A stretch of DNA of 17,036 bases from Ruminococcus sp. UBA4383 (GTDB taxonomy: Bacteria; Bacillota; Clostridia; Oscillospirales; Ruminococcaceae). The notes beneath the pieces are model-generated. The model ran no database searches and was not told where the DNA came from. It saw only the letters and a list, made by a program, of their open reading frames with translations. Shown here one piece after another: positions 15,389 through 17,036 of this stretch (its first letter is position 1; each line of letters opens with the position of its first letter). The stretch lies in assembly GCA_002389995.1 (NCBI GenBank), contig DGRR01000215.1, forward strand, positions 1 to 17,036, in the 5' to 3' direction. The translations under genes and the position numbers were made by a program.

Positions 15389-15906
15389 AACGGTAAATCA
15401 CCCTTTCTTGCAACGGGTATTCCGAAAACACATTCAGCCACACAGTCTGCATACTCTGAAATTTTCCTGTTTATCAGGCTTAAATACTCAATATATTGCA
15501 TAGTTTCGGAGGAATATAAAATTCCGTCAGATGATACCTCATTGGAGACTATGACAAATTCTGAAACATTTGTGCTTATTTTTTTCAAGCCCTTTAATAT
15601 TTTACCGACAGGATTAATAATTTTCCCGTCCGAAAACATTTCGTTCGCAAGGAGATTTCCCGTACATTCAAGAAGTACCGCAGAATTTTCAGGAAATTCA
15701 AGTTCATGAATATTTGTATATTTTTCTATGGTTAAAAAATTTTTCTCAGCCCTCATAAGCCTGTGCCTTTCAATAGCTTTCAGAGCCTCATCACCATATG
15801 GCTGCATAGTTGCAATATAGTATTTTTTATCACTGAAATCTTTAAGACAATTTTCTGCAAAACTCGATTTACCGCATTTTGAACCGCCTGTAACAAGTAT
15901 AGTCAT
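15385..15906 (-). CDS. cobU: Adenosylcobinamide kinase / guanylyltransferase, CobU family
   Basis: CobU phosphorylates adenosylcobinamide and converts the phosphate to adenosylcobinamide-GDP. The 173-residue length is normal. Conserved parts are the P-loop TGGSKCGKSSFAE (6-18), YYIATMQPYGDEAL, RHRLMR with His48 in the place of the guanylylated His46 of Salmonella, and AVLLECTGNLLANEMF (76-91). The usual VTNEVGxGIVP block is replaced by VSNEVSSDGILYSSE (120-134), so the segment after NEV is changed. The ATG overlaps the cobT TGA (ATGA) and its own TGA overlaps the cobS TTG. The short CobU-like protein downstream keeps exactly the block that is altered here. Confidence 0.9.
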   Translation of the reverse strand: MTILVTGGSKCGKSSFAENCLKDFSDKKYYIATMQPYGDEALKAIERHRLMRAEKNFLTIEKYTNIHELEFPENSAVLLECTGNLLANEMFSDGKIINPVGKILKGLKKISTNVSEFVIVSNEVSSDGILYSSETMQYIEYLSLINRKISEYADCVAECVFGIPVARKGDLPF

Positions 15907-16952
15907 GATAATTTTTTGTACCTTTCTATTCCAAGTTCCTCAAAGCTGTGGGAATTATTGTATATCGCAAGCGCACCGTCCAGCAGAGGAAGAAGCAAAA
16001 TTCCGCCCGTCCCCTCACCAAGTCTCAGACCTGCATTTATCACGGGTTTCAGCCCGATAAAGTCGAGAAGCATTTTCCCCGCAGGTTCGTCCGAGACATG
16101 AGAGGCGAGCATATAATCCGCACACGCAGGCGAAATCATATAGGCGAGAGCCGCTGAAACTGCCGAAATTACGCCGTCTATCACAATCGGAACATGATAT
16201 ATTGCCCCTCCGAGGAAAAGCCCTGTCATGCCTGCAATATCCAGACCGCCAACCTTTGCGAGAATGTCAAGCGGATTATTTTTATCAGGGCGGTTTACTT
16301 TCAAAGCCGTATTGATGACCTCGATTTTCCGCTTCAAACCGTCATCTGTAAGCCCTGCGCCCCTGCCCGTGACGAGTTCCGCACCGACATCAAAAATGAC
16401 CGATGAAACAGCAGCAGAAGTGGTAGTATTTCCGATACCCATTTCACCAGTGATGATAATATTTTTACCTTTTTCTTTAAGCTGTTTAACAATGTCAATT
16501 CCAACAGAAACAGCATTTTTTGCCTGAATTTCGGACATAGCCGCACCATAAAAAATATCGTTTGTGCCATGCATTATATTTTTATTTAGCAGATTTTTGC
16601 AGGAAATATTATTTTTGATTCCGATGTCAACAGCGAGAACATCAGCGTTGAACTGCCTTGCAAGGGCATTGATATTTGATGTTCCCTCAGCGATTGCAAC
16701 CGCACAGAGAGCGGTGACTTCATGACCCGACTGGGAGATTTTTTGATTGACAACACCGTTGTCCGCACACATGACAACAGCTGTTCTCTGCGATATATCG
16801 ACATTTGCGGACTCCTGAACGGCTGAAATCCTTTCGATTATTTTTTCAAGTTCCCCGAAACTTCCAAGAGGTTTAGCGACATTATTCCATTTTTCTCTTG
16901 AAATACTTAAATAATTCTTGTCAGTGGGATAAATTAACTTAATTCTTTCCAT
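15903..16952 (-). CDS. cobT: Nicotinate-nucleotide:dimethylbenzimidazole phosphoribosyltransferase
   Basis: CobT transfers phosphoribose from nicotinate mononucleotide to the lower-ligand base, giving alpha-ribazole 5'-phosphate. About 349 residues. Family landmarks are KPLGSFGELE near the N-terminus, CADNGVVNQKISQSG (P-loop-like base region), ITGEMGIGNTTTSAA, TGRGAGLTDDG and the catalytic glutamate in LRLGEGTGG near the C-terminus. The first gene of the cob operon visible here. The ATG at 16950-16952 is preferred because GGTGA lies five bases before it; the frame also offers GTG at 16961 and TTG at 16964 without a better site. Which lower ligand is used cannot be told from sequence. Confidence 0.96.
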   Translation of the reverse strand: MERIKLIYPTDKNYLSISREKWNNVAKPLGSFGELEKIIERISAVQESANVDISQRTAVVMCADNGVVNQKISQSGHEVTALCAVAIAEGTSNINALARQFNADVLAVDIGIKNNISCKNLLNKNIMHGTNDIFYGAAMSEIQAKNAVSVGIDIVKQLKEKGKNIIITGEMGIGNTTTSAAVSSVIFDVGAELVTGRGAGLTDDGLKRKIEVINTALKVNRPDKNNPLDILAKVGGLDIAGMTGLFLGGAIYHVPIVIDGVISAVSAALAYMISPACADYMLASHVSDEPAGKMLLDFIGLKPVINAGLRLGEGTGGILLLPLLDGALAIYNNSHSFEELGIERYKKLS

Positions 16953-16975
16953 TTCTTTCACCAAATTTAATACAT

Positions 16976-16988
16976 GATTTAATAAATC
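16976..16988. promoter_or_regulatory. Short palindrome upstream of cobT
   Basis: GATTTA-A-TAAATC is a perfect 6-bp inverted repeat centred about 30 bases before the cobT ATG. It could be a protein-binding site, but it is A+T-rich and short, so chance is a serious alternative. I find no convincing promoter or riboswitch in the 70 bases between it and the window edge. Confidence 0.25.
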
Positions 16989-17036
16989 GTCTTGCGATAT
17001 TTAAGTCGGAATAAAAATATAAGTGCGGAAAGCCTG

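Noticed and set aside
16965..17036. Possible promoter or second riboswitch upstream of cobT
   Set aside because: Only loose A+T-rich -10-like words are seen, without a matching -35, and no B12 box or GGGAA core appears. The true promoter of the cob operon may lie beyond the window.
1..17036. Mobile elements, CRISPR arrays, tRNA or rRNA genes
   Set aside because: I saw no transposase or integrase genes, no spaced direct repeats of CRISPR type, and no tRNA- or rRNA-like stretches on either strand.

Overview
The window looks like chromosomal DNA of a low-GC Gram-positive anaerobe of the Clostridia, most like a Ruminococcus or relative. This is inferred from the A+T-rich sequence, strong AGGAGG-type ribosome binding sites, lipoproteins with long Ser/Glu linkers, a cobalamin riboswitch of clostridial appearance, and the B12 gene set. 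I ran no database search, so names rest on motif recognition.

Layout. Positions 1-3926 hold three plus-strand genes: the 3' nine-tenths of tex, a small GIY-YIG protein coupled to it by a GTGA overlap, then (after a terminator and a good promoter) an aspartokinase. A hairpin at 3932-3954 ends both the aspartokinase and the convergent minus-strand operon. Everything from 3942 to 16964 is on the minus strand and concerns corrinoids.

The minus strand has two blocks, read from high to low coordinates. Block 1 (16964 down to 9634) is a compact run of nine genes: cobT, cobU, cobS, a short cobU-like gene, cobC, cbiB, cobD, cbiP, cbiC. Neighbours overlap or lie within a few bases. It covers late cobalamin assembly: lower-ligand activation (CobT, CobC), aminopropanol arm (CobD, CbiB), side-chain amidation (CbiP), nucleotide loop assembly (CobU, CobS), plus one corrin-ring step (CbiC). 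The other ring-building genes and cbiA are not here.

Block 2 (9572 down to 3942) starts with its own promoter and a cobalamin riboswitch. Its expression platform contains a hairpin that buries the ribosome binding site of the first gene. The genes are a CbiK-type cobaltochelatase with a lipoprotein signal, a lipoprotein with two related beta-rich domains that look NEAT-like, and a BtuF/BtuC/BtuD-type importer whose ATPase carries an extra C-terminal domain of about 100 residues. The arrangement suggests a B12-repressed surface system that captures, and perhaps metallates, a tetrapyrrole or corrinoid before import. That combination is the most interesting part of the window. The second is the pair of CobU-like proteins in block 1, which seem to have lost complementary parts of the usual CobU motif set.
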